From: Halomicrobium salinisoli
GTDB lineage: Archaea; Halobacteriota; Halobacteria; Halobacteriales; Haloarculaceae
NCBI RefSeq assembly: GCF_020405185.1
Contig: NZ_CP084463.1
Location: 310,001 to 374,000, forward strand
Direction of reading: 5' to 3'
Length of the DNA: 64,000 nt
Under the pieces are notes generated by a model. It saw only the letters and a program-made list of their open reading frames with translations. It searched no databases and was not told where the DNA came from. The translations under genes were made by a program, and so were the position numbers. Below, piece after piece: positions 52,506 through 59,675 of the stretch; the stretch's first letter is position 1; each line of letters opens with the position of its first letter.

Positions 52506-53300
52506 TCACTCGGGCAGGTCCTCGGGCTCCAGCGGCGTCGCGGTCCGCCAGTAGTGGTCGAAGGCCTCGCCCGCCCACGACCGGACCGCCGCGTCGTCGG
52601 TGTCGACCGAGGCCTGGAGGACGCCGTTCTCGTCCCGCAGGAGGAGGTGGACGACGTCGTCGGCGACGGTCACCGCCACGGGCACGCCCTCGTCGCGGAT
52701 GCGGATCGCGGCTCCCTCGGCGTCCAGCAGCGAGGCCAGCCGCTCGCGGAGTCCGGGGTCGTCCGCCAGGGGAGCGATGGCGCTCCGCGAGAACACGCCG
52801 CGGAAGGTCCCGTCGCCGTCGGTGACGAGGTCCTCGGCGGCCCCGAGGCTCTGGTCGTTGAACGCGTGAGAGAACACCCGCACCTCGGACGACGACCCAA
52901 TCAGGTCGACCACGCGCTGGACGGGCGCGTTCGGCCGCGTCCCGGTCGGCGTGGTGACGGTCGCGTTCGCCAGCCGCCCCAGGTCGAAGTCCATCGCGTG
53001 CGTGGGCAGGTACTCGACGACGTCGCGCAGCTCGCGCTCGGTCTCGAGTATGTCGAGCAGGTCCGTGACGCCCGAGGCCACGAGCCGGCCGGTGGCCGTC
53101 GCCACGTACTCGCTGCCGTCCCGGCGGATCCAGGACCGCTCGTCGAGGTCCCCGAGGATCCGGCCGAGCGTCGCCTGCGACGCGCCCGTCGCCGCGGCCA
53201 GTTCGTCGCGCGTGTGCCGCCTCTCGGCGAGCAACTGCAGCACCTCGACCCGGTTGGCCGAGAGCGCGAGGAACTCGATCTCCGACAGTGCCTCGTCCAT
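52506..53300 (-). CDS. HTH transcriptional regulator
   Basis: 264 residues from ATG 53300. The N-terminal winged helix (about 4-70) has NRVEVLQLLAERRHTRDELAAATGASQATLGRILGDLDERSWI. The rest resembles the haloarchaeal/DUF1724-type regulator C-terminal domain, with a central ALDLVSHAFNDQSL-like VRVFSHAFNDQSLGAAEDL and VLQASVDTDDAAVRSWAGEAFDHYWR. It is probably a ligand-sensing repressor or activator. Its promoter has two overlapping palindromes (53338-53373). Confidence 0.8.
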   Translation of the reverse strand: MDEALSEIEFLALSANRVEVLQLLAERRHTRDELAAATGASQATLGRILGDLDERSWIRRDGSEYVATATGRLVASGVTDLLDILETERELRDVVEYLPTHAMDFDLGRLANATVTTPTGTRPNAPVQRVVDLIGSSSEVRVFSHAFNDQSLGAAEDLVTDGDGTFRGVFSRSAIAPLADDPGLRERLASLLDAEGAAIRIRDEGVPVAVTVADDVVHLLLRDENGVLQASVDTDDAAVRSWAGEAFDHYWRTATPLEPEDLPE

Positions 53301-53337
53301 ACCCGTCACTCGCGGCGCTCGCCGTAAACCGCTTTCG

Positions 53338-53373
53338 CACCGTGAAATCCTTTCACACCGTGCAATCACGGTG
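53338..53373. promoter_or_regulatory. Overlapping palindromes (operator-like) before the HTH gene
   Basis: GTGAAA-TCC-TTTCAC (53342-53356) and CACCGTG-CAAT-CACGGTG (53356-53373) are both perfect palindromes and share one base. CACCGTG also occurs as a direct repeat at 53338-53344. They lie 38-73 nt before the ATG of the HTH gene, between it and the divergent DMT transporter, so they could control both. Confidence 0.6.
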
Positions 53374-53524
53374 CGTCGCGAGCGGGTTGCACGCCATGTA
53401 AGAATTTCTGAACGAACTCATAACCGTGGAGTCCCAAGTGCGGGTAAGATGACGCAACTACTCTCTACACCGGCATTCTCCCGTTCGGTGGTATCATATC
53501 AGATTGGGGGGGTGAGTCCGTAAC

Positions 53525-54520
53525 GTGGTCGCGAAGCGCACGCTCGCGCTGGCCCTGATCACGGCCGTCCTGTTCGGCGGGACGTTCGTCGCGGCGAAGG
53601 CGGGGCTGGCGTACTTCCCGCCGCTCCTGTTCGTCGCGCTGCGGTTCGACGTCGCCGCGGTCGCTCTGGCCGCGTTCGCGGTCGCGACCCACTCCCGCGA
53701 CCAGCTCCGGCCGCGGACGCGGGGGGACCTCGCTGGCATCCTCGCGACCGGGGTCTTCGCCATCGGGCTGGCCAACGCCCTGCTGTTCGTCGGCCAGCAG
53801 TACGCCACCAGCGCCGTCGGCGCCATCGTCTTCGGGCTCAACCCGATCCTGACGCCGGTGCTGGCCGCCGGCCTCCTCGCCGACGAGCGGCTCTCCCGGC
53901 GCGGCGTCGTCGGCCTCGCCCTCGGGCTGGTCGGGGTCGCGCTCGTGGTCGACCCCGACCCGGCGACGCTGTTCGCCGGCGGCGTGGGGAAGCTCCTGCT
54001 GTTCGCAGGGGCCCTCAGCGGCGCCCTGGGCAGCGTCCTCATCCGCCGGGCCGACGGCACACTCTCCAGCACGGCCCGGACCGCCTGGGGGCTGCCCTTC
54101 GGCGCGGCGCTGTGTCACCTCCTGAGCCTGTCGGCCGGCGAGTCAGTCGCCGCCGTGACCTGGAGCCAGGAGGCGCTGCTCGCGCTCGGCTACGTCGGCC
54201 TGCTGGCCGGCGCCGTCGCCTACATCACCTACTTCGAGCTGCTCGACGTCGCCGGCGCCGTCCGGGCGAACCTGGTGTTCTACGTCACGCCGGCGGTCGC
54301 CACCCTCGGCGGCTGGGCGCTGCTGGGCGAGAGCATCTCGGCGCTCACCGTCGCCGGCTTCCTGACCATCTTCGCCGGCTTCGCGGTGCTGGGCAGCGCG
54401 TCGATCGACGTCCGCGCCCTGCTGGAGCGCGCGGCGCCGTCTCGGCCCGTCGGCACCAAGGTACCGGACCGCCCGAACGACGACGCCGACCGCTCCGCGT
54501 TCGAGCACGCCGGCGATTAG
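53525..54520 (+). CDS. EamA/DMT-family transporter
   Basis: 331 residues from a GTG at 53525. Ten TM helices in two five-helix EamA repeats: FGGTFVAAKAGLAYFPPLLFVALRFD and AGAVAYITYFELLDVAGAVRANLVFYVTPAVATLGGW are repeat hallmarks. The C-terminal 40 residues are hydrophilic. It is an exporter or importer of small metabolites, substrate unknown. The divergent HTH regulator across a palindrome-bearing spacer may control it. Confidence 0.87.
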   Translation: MVAKRTLALALITAVLFGGTFVAAKAGLAYFPPLLFVALRFDVAAVALAAFAVATHSRDQLRPRTRGDLAGILATGVFAIGLANALLFVGQQYATSAVGAIVFGLNPILTPVLAAGLLADERLSRRGVVGLALGLVGVALVVDPDPATLFAGGVGKLLLFAGALSGALGSVLIRRADGTLSSTARTAWGLPFGAALCHLLSLSAGESVAAVTWSQEALLALGYVGLLAGAVAYITYFELLDVAGAVRANLVFYVTPAVATLGGWALLGESISALTVAGFLTIFAGFAVLGSASIDVRALLERAAPSRPVGTKVPDRPNDDADRSAFEHAGD

Positions 54521-54523
54521 CTC

Positions 54524-54832
54524 TCAGGCCCCGAGCCAGTCGTTCGTCGAGACCTCGTTCCCGCGGTCCCGGACGATTTTCGCCCCCTGCTGGCGGACGT
54601 TCCGCGCGGACGGGTACTTCTCTCGCGAGCGCATCTCCTCCTGGATCCACTCGGACAGTTCCCGTACCGCGTCGTCGTCGTCCGTGATCTCACGGACCCG
54701 TCGCAGCCCCTTCTCGTAGGCGTCCCGCCGTGACCCGGCCTTCTCCTTCGCCTCCCGTCGGGCCGCGAGGTCGAACACGTCGACGGCGGTCTCGTCGATC
54801 TCCCGTACCATGTCCTCGATTTGCTGGCTCAT
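54524..54832 (-). CDS. Conserved haloarchaeal hypothetical protein
   Basis: 102 residues, from ATG 54832. All-helical and charged, with MSQQIEDMVREIDETAVDVFDLAARREAKEKAG then RELSEWIQEEMRSREKYPSARNVRQQGAKIVRDRG. No catalytic motif. The strong conservation-like composition suggests a DNA- or ribosome-associated small protein, but this is only inference. It converges with the transporter (3 nt between stops). Confidence 0.62.
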   Translation of the reverse strand: MSQQIEDMVREIDETAVDVFDLAARREAKEKAGSRRDAYEKGLRRVREITDDDDAVRELSEWIQEEMRSREKYPSARNVRQQGAKIVRDRGNEVSTNDWLGA

Positions 54833-54948
54833 GAGAATCTCTCGGTCCTCCCTTGGGCCGCTACTCGCCAAAGGGTTATTCTGCAACTGGACCGCGTTGG
54901 ATCCCGGCTGGCCTCGAACGGTTCCCAGGTAGCTACGCCGGTCGCCGG

Positions 54949-55668
54949 TCACTCCGACTCGACGACGGTGTTGCGCAGCGTCCCCACGCCCTCGTAGGTG
55001 ATCGCCACTTCCTCGCCGGGCTCGACCAGCCCCGGGTTCGCCGGGCTCCCGAACGCGATCACGTCGCCCGGCCGCAGCGTGAACCGCTCGGAGAGGTACG
55101 AGACGACCTCGTAGGGATCGAACAGCATCAGCTCCGTGTTCGCCTCCTGGCGGCGCTCGCCGCCCACGTCGGTGTGCATGTCGATGCCCCTCGGGTCCAG
55201 GTCCGTCTCGATCCACGGCCCCAGCGGCCCGGAGCCGTCGAAGGCCTTCCGCGCCGTCCGTCCCTGCTGGTCCAGCGCGTCCACGTCGTTCATGACGGTG
55301 TACCCGCGCACGACGTCGGACACCTCGGACTCGGGGACGTCCCGGCACCGCTCGCCGATCACCGCCGCCAGCTCGCCCGCGTAGGTCAGTTCGTCCGTGA
55401 ACTCCGGATAGGGGATCGGCTGTTCGTGGGCCGAAAGCGACGCCGGCGGCTTGATGAAGAAGTCCGGCTCCTCCGGCCGCTCGTACTCCATCTGCTCCAG
55501 CGTCTCCGCGTAGTTCCGCCCGACGCAGTACAGCGCCGTCGGCTCGCAGGGCGGGAGCAGCCGCCCGTCGACGCCCACCTCGTAGGTCCCGTCGTCGGCG
55601 TGGATCGTCCCGTCGACGTACTCGCCCGAGACCGGTCCCGCCGGCGTCAGCAGTCGTGCCAGTCGCAT
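54949..55668 (-). CDS. Fumarylacetoacetate hydrolase-family protein
   Basis: 239 residues from ATG 55668. The C-terminal FAH domain has YCVGRNYAETLEQME, PDFFIKPPASLSAHEQPI, YAGELAAVIGERCRD (metal-binding Glu), GYTVMNDVDALDQQ and GDVIAFGSPANPGLVEPGEEV. Members hydrolyse or decarboxylate beta-dicarbonyl compounds such as acylpyruvates or oxaloacetate. Substrate unknown. Confidence 0.88.
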   Translation of the reverse strand: MRLARLLTPAGPVSGEYVDGTIHADDGTYEVGVDGRLLPPCEPTALYCVGRNYAETLEQMEYERPEEPDFFIKPPASLSAHEQPIPYPEFTDELTYAGELAAVIGERCRDVPESEVSDVVRGYTVMNDVDALDQQGRTARKAFDGSGPLGPWIETDLDPRGIDMHTDVGGERRQEANTELMLFDPYEVVSYLSERFTLRPGDVIAFGSPANPGLVEPGEEVAITYEGVGTLRNTVVESE

Positions 55669-55802
55669 GTCCCCTCCTCGCGGCGCTCCCCGCAAAGGGC
55701 TAACGGCACGCGCGAACGACGGACGTGCCGGCGACGCGGGACCCTCGTCGAAACAGTCCAATTACGCTGAATCTATTAAACGATCGAGACGAAGGACGGC
55801 GT

Positions 55803-56246
55803 ATGGACGACGCGGCGTTCACGCTCCGGCCGGTCGATAATGCCGACCTCTCCTACGTCGAGACGCTGCTGGAAGCGAACGGCCTGCCGTCGCGGGACGT
55901 CCGGGAGAAGCCCGAGTGCTTCTACGTCGCCCGCCGCGGGACCGATCGCATCGGGGTCGGCGGCGTCGAGGCCCACGGTACCGACGGTCTCCTCCGCTCG
56001 CTCGTCGTCGAACAGTCGGCGCGAGGCGAGGGTGTCGGCGCTGCCATCTGCGATCGACTGGAAGCGAACGCCCGGGCCGACGGCGTCGAGAGGCTGTACC
56101 TGCTCACCACGACGGCGTCGTCGTTCTTCGCGAACCGGGGCTACGCCGAGATCGATCGATCCACCGCACCGGACGCGATCCGACGGACGACCGAGTTCAC
56201 CGACCTCTGTCCTGAGAGTGCAATCTGCATGCGAAAGCGTCTGTGA
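55803..56246 (+). CDS. ArsN2-like GNAT acetyltransferase
   Basis: 147 residues. GLLRSLVVEQSARGEGVGAAICDRLEANAR is the acetyl-CoA loop, and the C-terminal VERLYLLTTTASSFFANRGYAEIDRSTAPDAIRRTTEF is the typical pattern of ArsN2, an acetyltransferase linked to arsenic resistance. No ars genes are nearby, so the arsenic role is inferred from family resemblance. A CTATTAAAC box about 22-30 nt before the ATG marks a leaderless promoter. Confidence 0.75.
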   Translation: MDDAAFTLRPVDNADLSYVETLLEANGLPSRDVREKPECFYVARRGTDRIGVGGVEAHGTDGLLRSLVVEQSARGEGVGAAICDRLEANARADGVERLYLLTTTASSFFANRGYAEIDRSTAPDAIRRTTEFTDLCPESAICMRKRL

Positions 56247-56598
56247 CTGTGGTGTCTAGACGGTTGTGTTTCTGGCTCGTACTTGCGGCCGCCCTAGCCA
56301 CCTCACCCACACCATTGTCGAAATGAAATAGACTAGAAGAACTAGCCTAGAGAGAGAGTACCCTCACACACCATCTTCGAAATGAAACGGTGCGAGTGGC
56401 GGAACTGTACCGGCTCCGTAGCGTGGAAGGAGGCTCACAACGAGCGATCGGAGCGTCCAGCCGGACAATTCATTTCGAAGCCGGAGTCTCCCGGAGCGGT
56501 TCGTCACCCGCGGCCAGTTTCCGGTCGCCGTCCGCCGAGTTTCATTTCGAAAAAGGGGTCTGAGAGCTGACTGGTCGACGTCCGACTCGGTGATGGAT

Positions 56599-56633
56599 CA
56601 TTTCGATACCGGTGTCCTCATTTCGAAGCCGGT
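56599..56633 (+). repeat. Origin repeat unit, copy A
   Basis: 35 bases, identical to 56698-56732. It consists of a CATTTCGATACCGGTGTC half and a CATTTCGAAGCCGGT half, 20 bp apart. Confidence 0.85.
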
Positions 56634-56697
56634 TGGAGGGCACCGGCGTTCCACCTCGAAGCCGGTCCGCGGGATCCGCTCGCGTCACGGCGAAGTT

Positions 56698-56732
56698 CAT
56701 TTCGATACCGGTGTCCTCATTTCGAAGCCGGT
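56698..56732 (+). repeat. Origin repeat unit, copy B
   Basis: Identical in sequence to 56599-56633, 99 bp further on. The pair of half-sites with about two helical turns between starts suggests cooperative binding of two protein subunits on one face of the DNA. Confidence 0.85.
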
Positions 56733-56810
56733 CCGGTGTGTGTTGGTATTCCCCACGGCCGCGGCCCAGAACTATCCTCCCGATACTCGCATCGCGATGG
56801 CGTACCGGGT

Positions 56811-56841
56811 CATTTCGATATGGGTGTCTTCATTTCGACAC
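56811..56841 (+). repeat. Origin repeat unit, copy C (degenerate)
   Basis: CATTTCGATATGGGTGTC followed by CATTTCGACAC keeps the 20-bp step but differs in the spacer. It is the copy nearest the orc1/cdc6 promoter (ATG 56916). Confidence 0.75.
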
Positions 56842-56881
56842 TCCCCCGTTCATTCCGACGGACCCTGGATCATATCGACAG

Positions 56882-56890
56882 CGGTTATAG
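56882..56890 (+). promoter_or_regulatory. TATA box of orc1/cdc6
   Basis: CGGTTATAG about 26-34 nt upstream of ATG 56916, directly after a degenerate repeat (CATATCGACAGC). Binding of Orc to the repeats could therefore repress its own gene. Confidence 0.55.
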
Positions 56891-56915
56891 GGACAGTTCG
56901 CAACAGACGATATCA

Positions 56916-58253
56916 ATGGACAACGGGGCCGAATCAGATCACGTCGGGGACGACGAGGCGTCGTCTCCGTCGGAGTCGTCCGTCGTCGACAGCATCCTCG
57001 ACGGGGAGGCGGAGACGGTCTTCGAGAACAAGGACCTCGTCGATCCGAACACGATCGTCGACCAGGACCGGATCTACGGCCGGGACGAGCAGCTAGCCGC
57101 GGAGGCTCGCGCGTTCCGTGACACGCTGGACGGCGAGCGGCCGCCCGACCTCCTGCTGTACGGGCCGAGCGGGACCGGGAAGACGCTGACCGTGAAGGCG
57201 GTCGCGAACAAGGTCAAGCAGCGGGCCAAGCAGGAGGGCCTCGTCTTCGACTTCGTCGCGGTGAACTTCAAGACGATGGAGTCGCACACCCTCGATCGCG
57301 CCGTCTGGAAGCTGGGTTATCAGACGGCACAGAAGGCGGGCGTCGTGTGGGACATCCCGCGCAAGGGGGTCTCGACTGACGCGAAGTACGTCCGCCTCTA
57401 CGAGATCGTCGACGAGCACTTCGACTCGCTGGTGTTCATCCTCGACGAGATCGACGCGCTCACCGGGCACAAGAACGAGGACGAACCGGCGTACTCCCGG
57501 CTGCTGTACAGTCTCAGCCGGGTCATGGCGGAACAGCACGTCGATACGCTCATCTCGACGGTGGTCGTCACGAACTACCCCAAGTTCCGCGAGAACCTCG
57601 ACAGCCGGACCGACAGCTCCTATAACCCCAACGGGATCCACTTCTCGGACTACGACGCGAACGAGCTGATCGAGATCCTCGATCGACGCCGCGACGCCTT
57701 CAAGCAAGACGCGCTCAAGGAGGGCGTCATCGAACTCGTCGCCGCCTACGGCGCGCAGAACGAGGGCGACGCACGCCGTGCGATCGACCTGCTCCGGGAC
57801 GCCGGGGAGATCGCGAACCGCGACGGCGACTCGAAAGTGCGAGAGGACCACGTCCAGTCCGCCAACGACTCGGTCGTCAAGAACCGAGTGCTGGAGATCG
57901 TCGGCGGCATGTCCCTCCAGAAGAAGCTCTCCCTCTACGCGGCCGCGCTCGTCGCCGACGTCAACGACGGCGCCGCGCCGAGCCCCGTCGTCTACCGGGC
58001 CTACAAGACCGTCTGCAAGATGTCCGACCGGGAGATCTACACGCAGGAGACCGTCAACAGCCACATCAACAAGGCGGGCACCTACGGCGTCCTCGAGAGC
58101 GAGCGGACGAGCAGCGGCTACAAGTCCGGCGTCCACCTGCTCTTCGAGTTCAACGAACCCGTCGACGCCGTCCTCGAGACCATTGAGGACGACAGCGCGT
58201 TCGACGACATCGAGGCGGAGGAGGTCCGCTCGATGGCCGCGAAGGCGCTGTAG
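56916..58253 (+). CDS. orc1: Orc1/Cdc6 replication initiator
   Basis: 445 residues. Walker A GPSGTGKT (83-90), Walker B ILDEIDAL (Asp177, Glu178), sensor-like VVVTNYPKFRENLDSRTDSS, the Orc/Cdc6 GDARRAIDLLRDAGEIANRD box and a C-terminal winged helix (about 345-430). A Ser/Asp/Glu-rich N-terminal tail of about 40 residues precedes the AAA+ domain. ATG 56916 has no Shine-Dalgarno and a TATA box at the leaderless distance. It binds origin repeats; those directly upstream are its probable targets. Haloarchaea carry several such proteins; this is one of the paralogues, not necessarily the one for the main origin. Confidence 0.93.
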   Translation: MDNGAESDHVGDDEASSPSESSVVDSILDGEAETVFENKDLVDPNTIVDQDRIYGRDEQLAAEARAFRDTLDGERPPDLLLYGPSGTGKTLTVKAVANKVKQRAKQEGLVFDFVAVNFKTMESHTLDRAVWKLGYQTAQKAGVVWDIPRKGVSTDAKYVRLYEIVDEHFDSLVFILDEIDALTGHKNEDEPAYSRLLYSLSRVMAEQHVDTLISTVVVTNYPKFRENLDSRTDSSYNPNGIHFSDYDANELIEILDRRRDAFKQDALKEGVIELVAAYGAQNEGDARRAIDLLRDAGEIANRDGDSKVREDHVQSANDSVVKNRVLEIVGGMSLQKKLSLYAAALVADVNDGAAPSPVVYRAYKTVCKMSDREIYTQETVNSHINKAGTYGVLESERTSSGYKSGVHLLFEFNEPVDAVLETIEDDSAFDDIEAEEVRSMAAKAL

Positions 58254-58301
58254 CGGGCGGCGACGCGACACGCGCCGCTCGACAGTGAGCGGTGGACGTG
58301 C

Positions 58302-58318
58302 GGGCGGCGAGGGATTCG
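58302..58318 (-). repeat. tRNA-Arg 3'-end-like fragment, copy 1
   Basis: GGGCGGCGAGGGATTCGA matches the acceptor 3' strand and T-stem of the tRNA-Arg at 58525-58597 on the minus strand with one change. It is preceded by a CGCGCCGCTCGACAGTGAGC hairpin-like sequence that recurs before copy 2. Confidence 0.65.
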
Positions 58319-58395
58319 ACTCCTCACGTTCCTCGCAGAATCACGGGCGGCGACACGATACGCGCCGCTCGCAAGTGAGCGGCGCGAAAACGTGA

Positions 58396-58417
58396 CGGGC
58401 GGCGAGGGATTTGAACC
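58396..58417 (-). repeat. tRNA-Arg 3'-end fragment, copy 2
   Basis: 22 bases (CGGGCGGCGAGGGATTTGAA + CC) identical to the 3' end of the tRNA-Arg gene at 58525-58546. It is one boundary of the T-arm-bounded module 58406-58477. It looks like an attachment-site remnant. Confidence 0.75.
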
Positions 58418-58477
58418 GAGTGGAGACGGTCGGCCTCACTTCGTTCGGCCGCTGCGACTCCCCGGGTTCAAATCCCT
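58406..58477. repeat. T-arm-bounded module (second copy; the other is at 4366-4454)
   Basis: Inverted GGGATTTGAACC and GGTTCAAATCCC bracket CACTTCGTTCGGCCGCTGCG. On the opposite strand it reads GGATTTGAACC..GGAGTCGCAG..GAACGAAGTGAG..CGTCTCCACTC..GGTTCAAATCCC. The module at 4366-4454 has the same order (GGAAGTCGCAG, GAACGGAGTGAG, CGTCTTCCTCT). Two unlinked copies next to different tRNA 3' ends make it a repeat family. Confidence 0.6.
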
Positions 58478-58524
58478 CTTCGGTACGCTATTTGCGCCTC
58501 ACGAGTTGTTCGGCGCAAAAGTAG

Positions 58525-58597
58525 CGGGCGGCGAGGGATTTGAACCCCCGACCATCTGGTCCGGAACCAGGCGTTCTGTCCGCTGAACTAGCCGCCC
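58525..58597 (-). tRNA. tRNA-Arg (anticodon CCG)
   Basis: The minus strand reads acceptor GGGCGGC, D-arm GTTC...GAAC, anticodon arm CCTGG-TTCCGGA-CCAGA (anticodon CCG), variable TGGTC, T-arm GGGGG-TTCAAAT-CCCTC, acceptor GCCGCCC and discriminator G. The gene is 73 bases, without CCA and without intron. One C-A mismatch sits at the bottom of the anticodon stem; everything else pairs. Its 3' end faces the orc1/cdc6 gene, and fragments of it are repeated at 58302 and 58396. Confidence 0.93.
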
Positions 58598-58703
58598 TCG
58601 GGTAATCATACCGGACACCCACTCTTAACGGTTGTGAACCGGACCGGTGGTTGGTCCGGGGTGACAGTGTCGCGGAGACGAAGTTCGGAGAACGCGGACC
58701 GGC

Positions 58704-59291
58704 CTACGGCTGCTCGCCGGTCTCCAGGGTGAAGTCGTCGGTCGGGTACGCGACGCAGGTCAGGCAGTACCCGTCTTCCATGTCGTCCTCGAACAGCGAC
58801 TCGTTCTGGCTGTGACGGATGTAGTCAGTGGCGGCCCCCTCCTGGATCTGGCCGGCGCAGGAGACGCACTGGCCCTGGCGGCAGGCGTAGGGCAGGTCCC
58901 AGCCTTCCTCCTCGCCCGCGTCGAGGATGTTCTCGTTGTTGGCGATCTCGATGGTCTCGCCCTCCTTGGCGAACTCGACCTCGTAGTACTCCACCTCGTC
59001 CTCCGGGATGGCGTCGGGGTCGAAGCCCTCGTCGGCGTCCTCTTCGCCCTCTTCGCCCTCGGCGAGCTCGCCCTCGGCCTCGCCGGCCGGGATGGCGGCC
59101 GCGCCGCCGCCACCGATCGAGCGGTTGTACGGCTCCGGGAACTCGGTGTCCGGCACCGTGGCGGCCCGCTGCTCTAAGACCTCCTGGGAGATGTCCTCGT
59201 TGGCCTCCCATCCCGTCCCCGTCGAGTAGTGGATGGCCACGAGGACGAGCGTGAGAGCGGCCCCCGCCGCGACACTCGCTGGATCGACCAT
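58704..59291 (-). CDS. Membrane-anchored plant-type 2Fe-2S ferredoxin
   Basis: 195 residues. An N-terminal TM anchor (about 5-22, SVAAGAALTLVLVAIHY) is followed by a Glu/Asp/Gly linker (about 60-95). The ferredoxin domain has Cys137, Cys142 and Cys145 (CRQGQCVSC) plus the CLTC motif, where Cys179 should be the fourth ligand. Ordinary halophilic ferredoxins are soluble and about 130 residues. The anchor would place the cluster at the membrane, probably on the cytoplasmic side. A TTATACC box about 25 nt upstream of the ATG is the likely promoter. Confidence 0.85.
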   Translation of the reverse strand: MVDPASVAAGAALTLVLVAIHYSTGTGWEANEDISQEVLEQRAATVPDTEFPEPYNRSIGGGGAAAIPAGEAEGELAEGEEGEEDADEGFDPDAIPEDEVEYYEVEFAKEGETIEIANNENILDAGEEEGWDLPYACRQGQCVSCAGQIQEGAATDYIRHSQNESLFEDDMEDGYCLTCVAYPTDDFTLETGEQP

Positions 59292-59456
59292 GTGTGCGGC
59301 TATGGCGGACTGGTATAACTAAGCTTTGTTCCTCTCCGACGGCCGGACGGCCGCCGTTTCGCGGTTCCGAACGCGTTCGGCGGCGTGACCGGTGGCCGCC
59401 CGCGATCGTGTCACGACGACTGAACGATTGAAGGCCGTCGGGCGCCAACGGACCGC

Positions 59457-59675
59457 ATGGCGACTATCGAGTGCTGCGTCACCAGCGTCGACGCTGCCAG
59501 CCGCTCGCGGCTGGCCGAGTACGGCGACGTTCGGGGCGACCGCTGCCTGGAACACTGCGAGACGTGCCGGCACGGCCCCTGCGTCGTCGTCGACGGCGAC
59601 CTGCTGACGGGCATCGAGGGCATCGAGGACCTGGAGGCGGCCGTCGCAGCGGCGGCGGACGGTGATCGAGCGTGA
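59457..59675 (+). CDS. DUF1450-like small cysteine-rich protein
   Basis: 72 residues. The cysteine pattern IECCVTS...CLEHCETCRHGPCVVV fits the DUF1450/YuzB type of small thioredoxin-like or Fe-S-binding proteins. Its stop overlaps the GTG start of the sulfatase-like gene (GTGA), so the two are coupled. Confidence 0.7.
   Translation: MATIECCVTSVDAASRSRLAEYGDVRGDRCLEHCETCRHGPCVVVDGDLLTGIEGIEDLEAAVAAAADGDRA

Larger units (their letters stand above)
56247..56915. other. Replication-origin-like region with CATTTCGA repeats
   Basis: About 670 gene-free bases directly upstream of orc1/cdc6. The core CATTTCGA occurs on the plus strand at about 56471, 56543, 56599, 56619, 56698, 56718, 56811 and 56831. 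It occurs inverted (TCGAAATG) at about 56318 and 56378. Weaker versions lie at about 56849 and 56870. Two 35-bp blocks are identical (56599-56633 and 56698-56732). In each, CATTTCGA-ATACCGGTGTCC is followed exactly 20 bp later by CATTTCGAAGCCGGT; a third degenerate pair with the same 20-bp step is at 56811-56841. The repeats are candidate origin-recognition boxes for the adjacent Orc1/Cdc6. The region is AT-richer and has several runs without GC. Confidence 0.75.

Noticed and set aside
56599..56841. CRISPR-like array in the origin region
   Set aside because: Repeat units are only three, differ in inner structure, include inverted copies, and sit next to orc1/cdc6. The origin interpretation fits better.
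58392..58586. Small plus-strand open frame containing GFEPS and GFKS peptides
   Set aside because: The peptides are translations of tRNA T-arm sequence and its repeats, a well-known false gene call.
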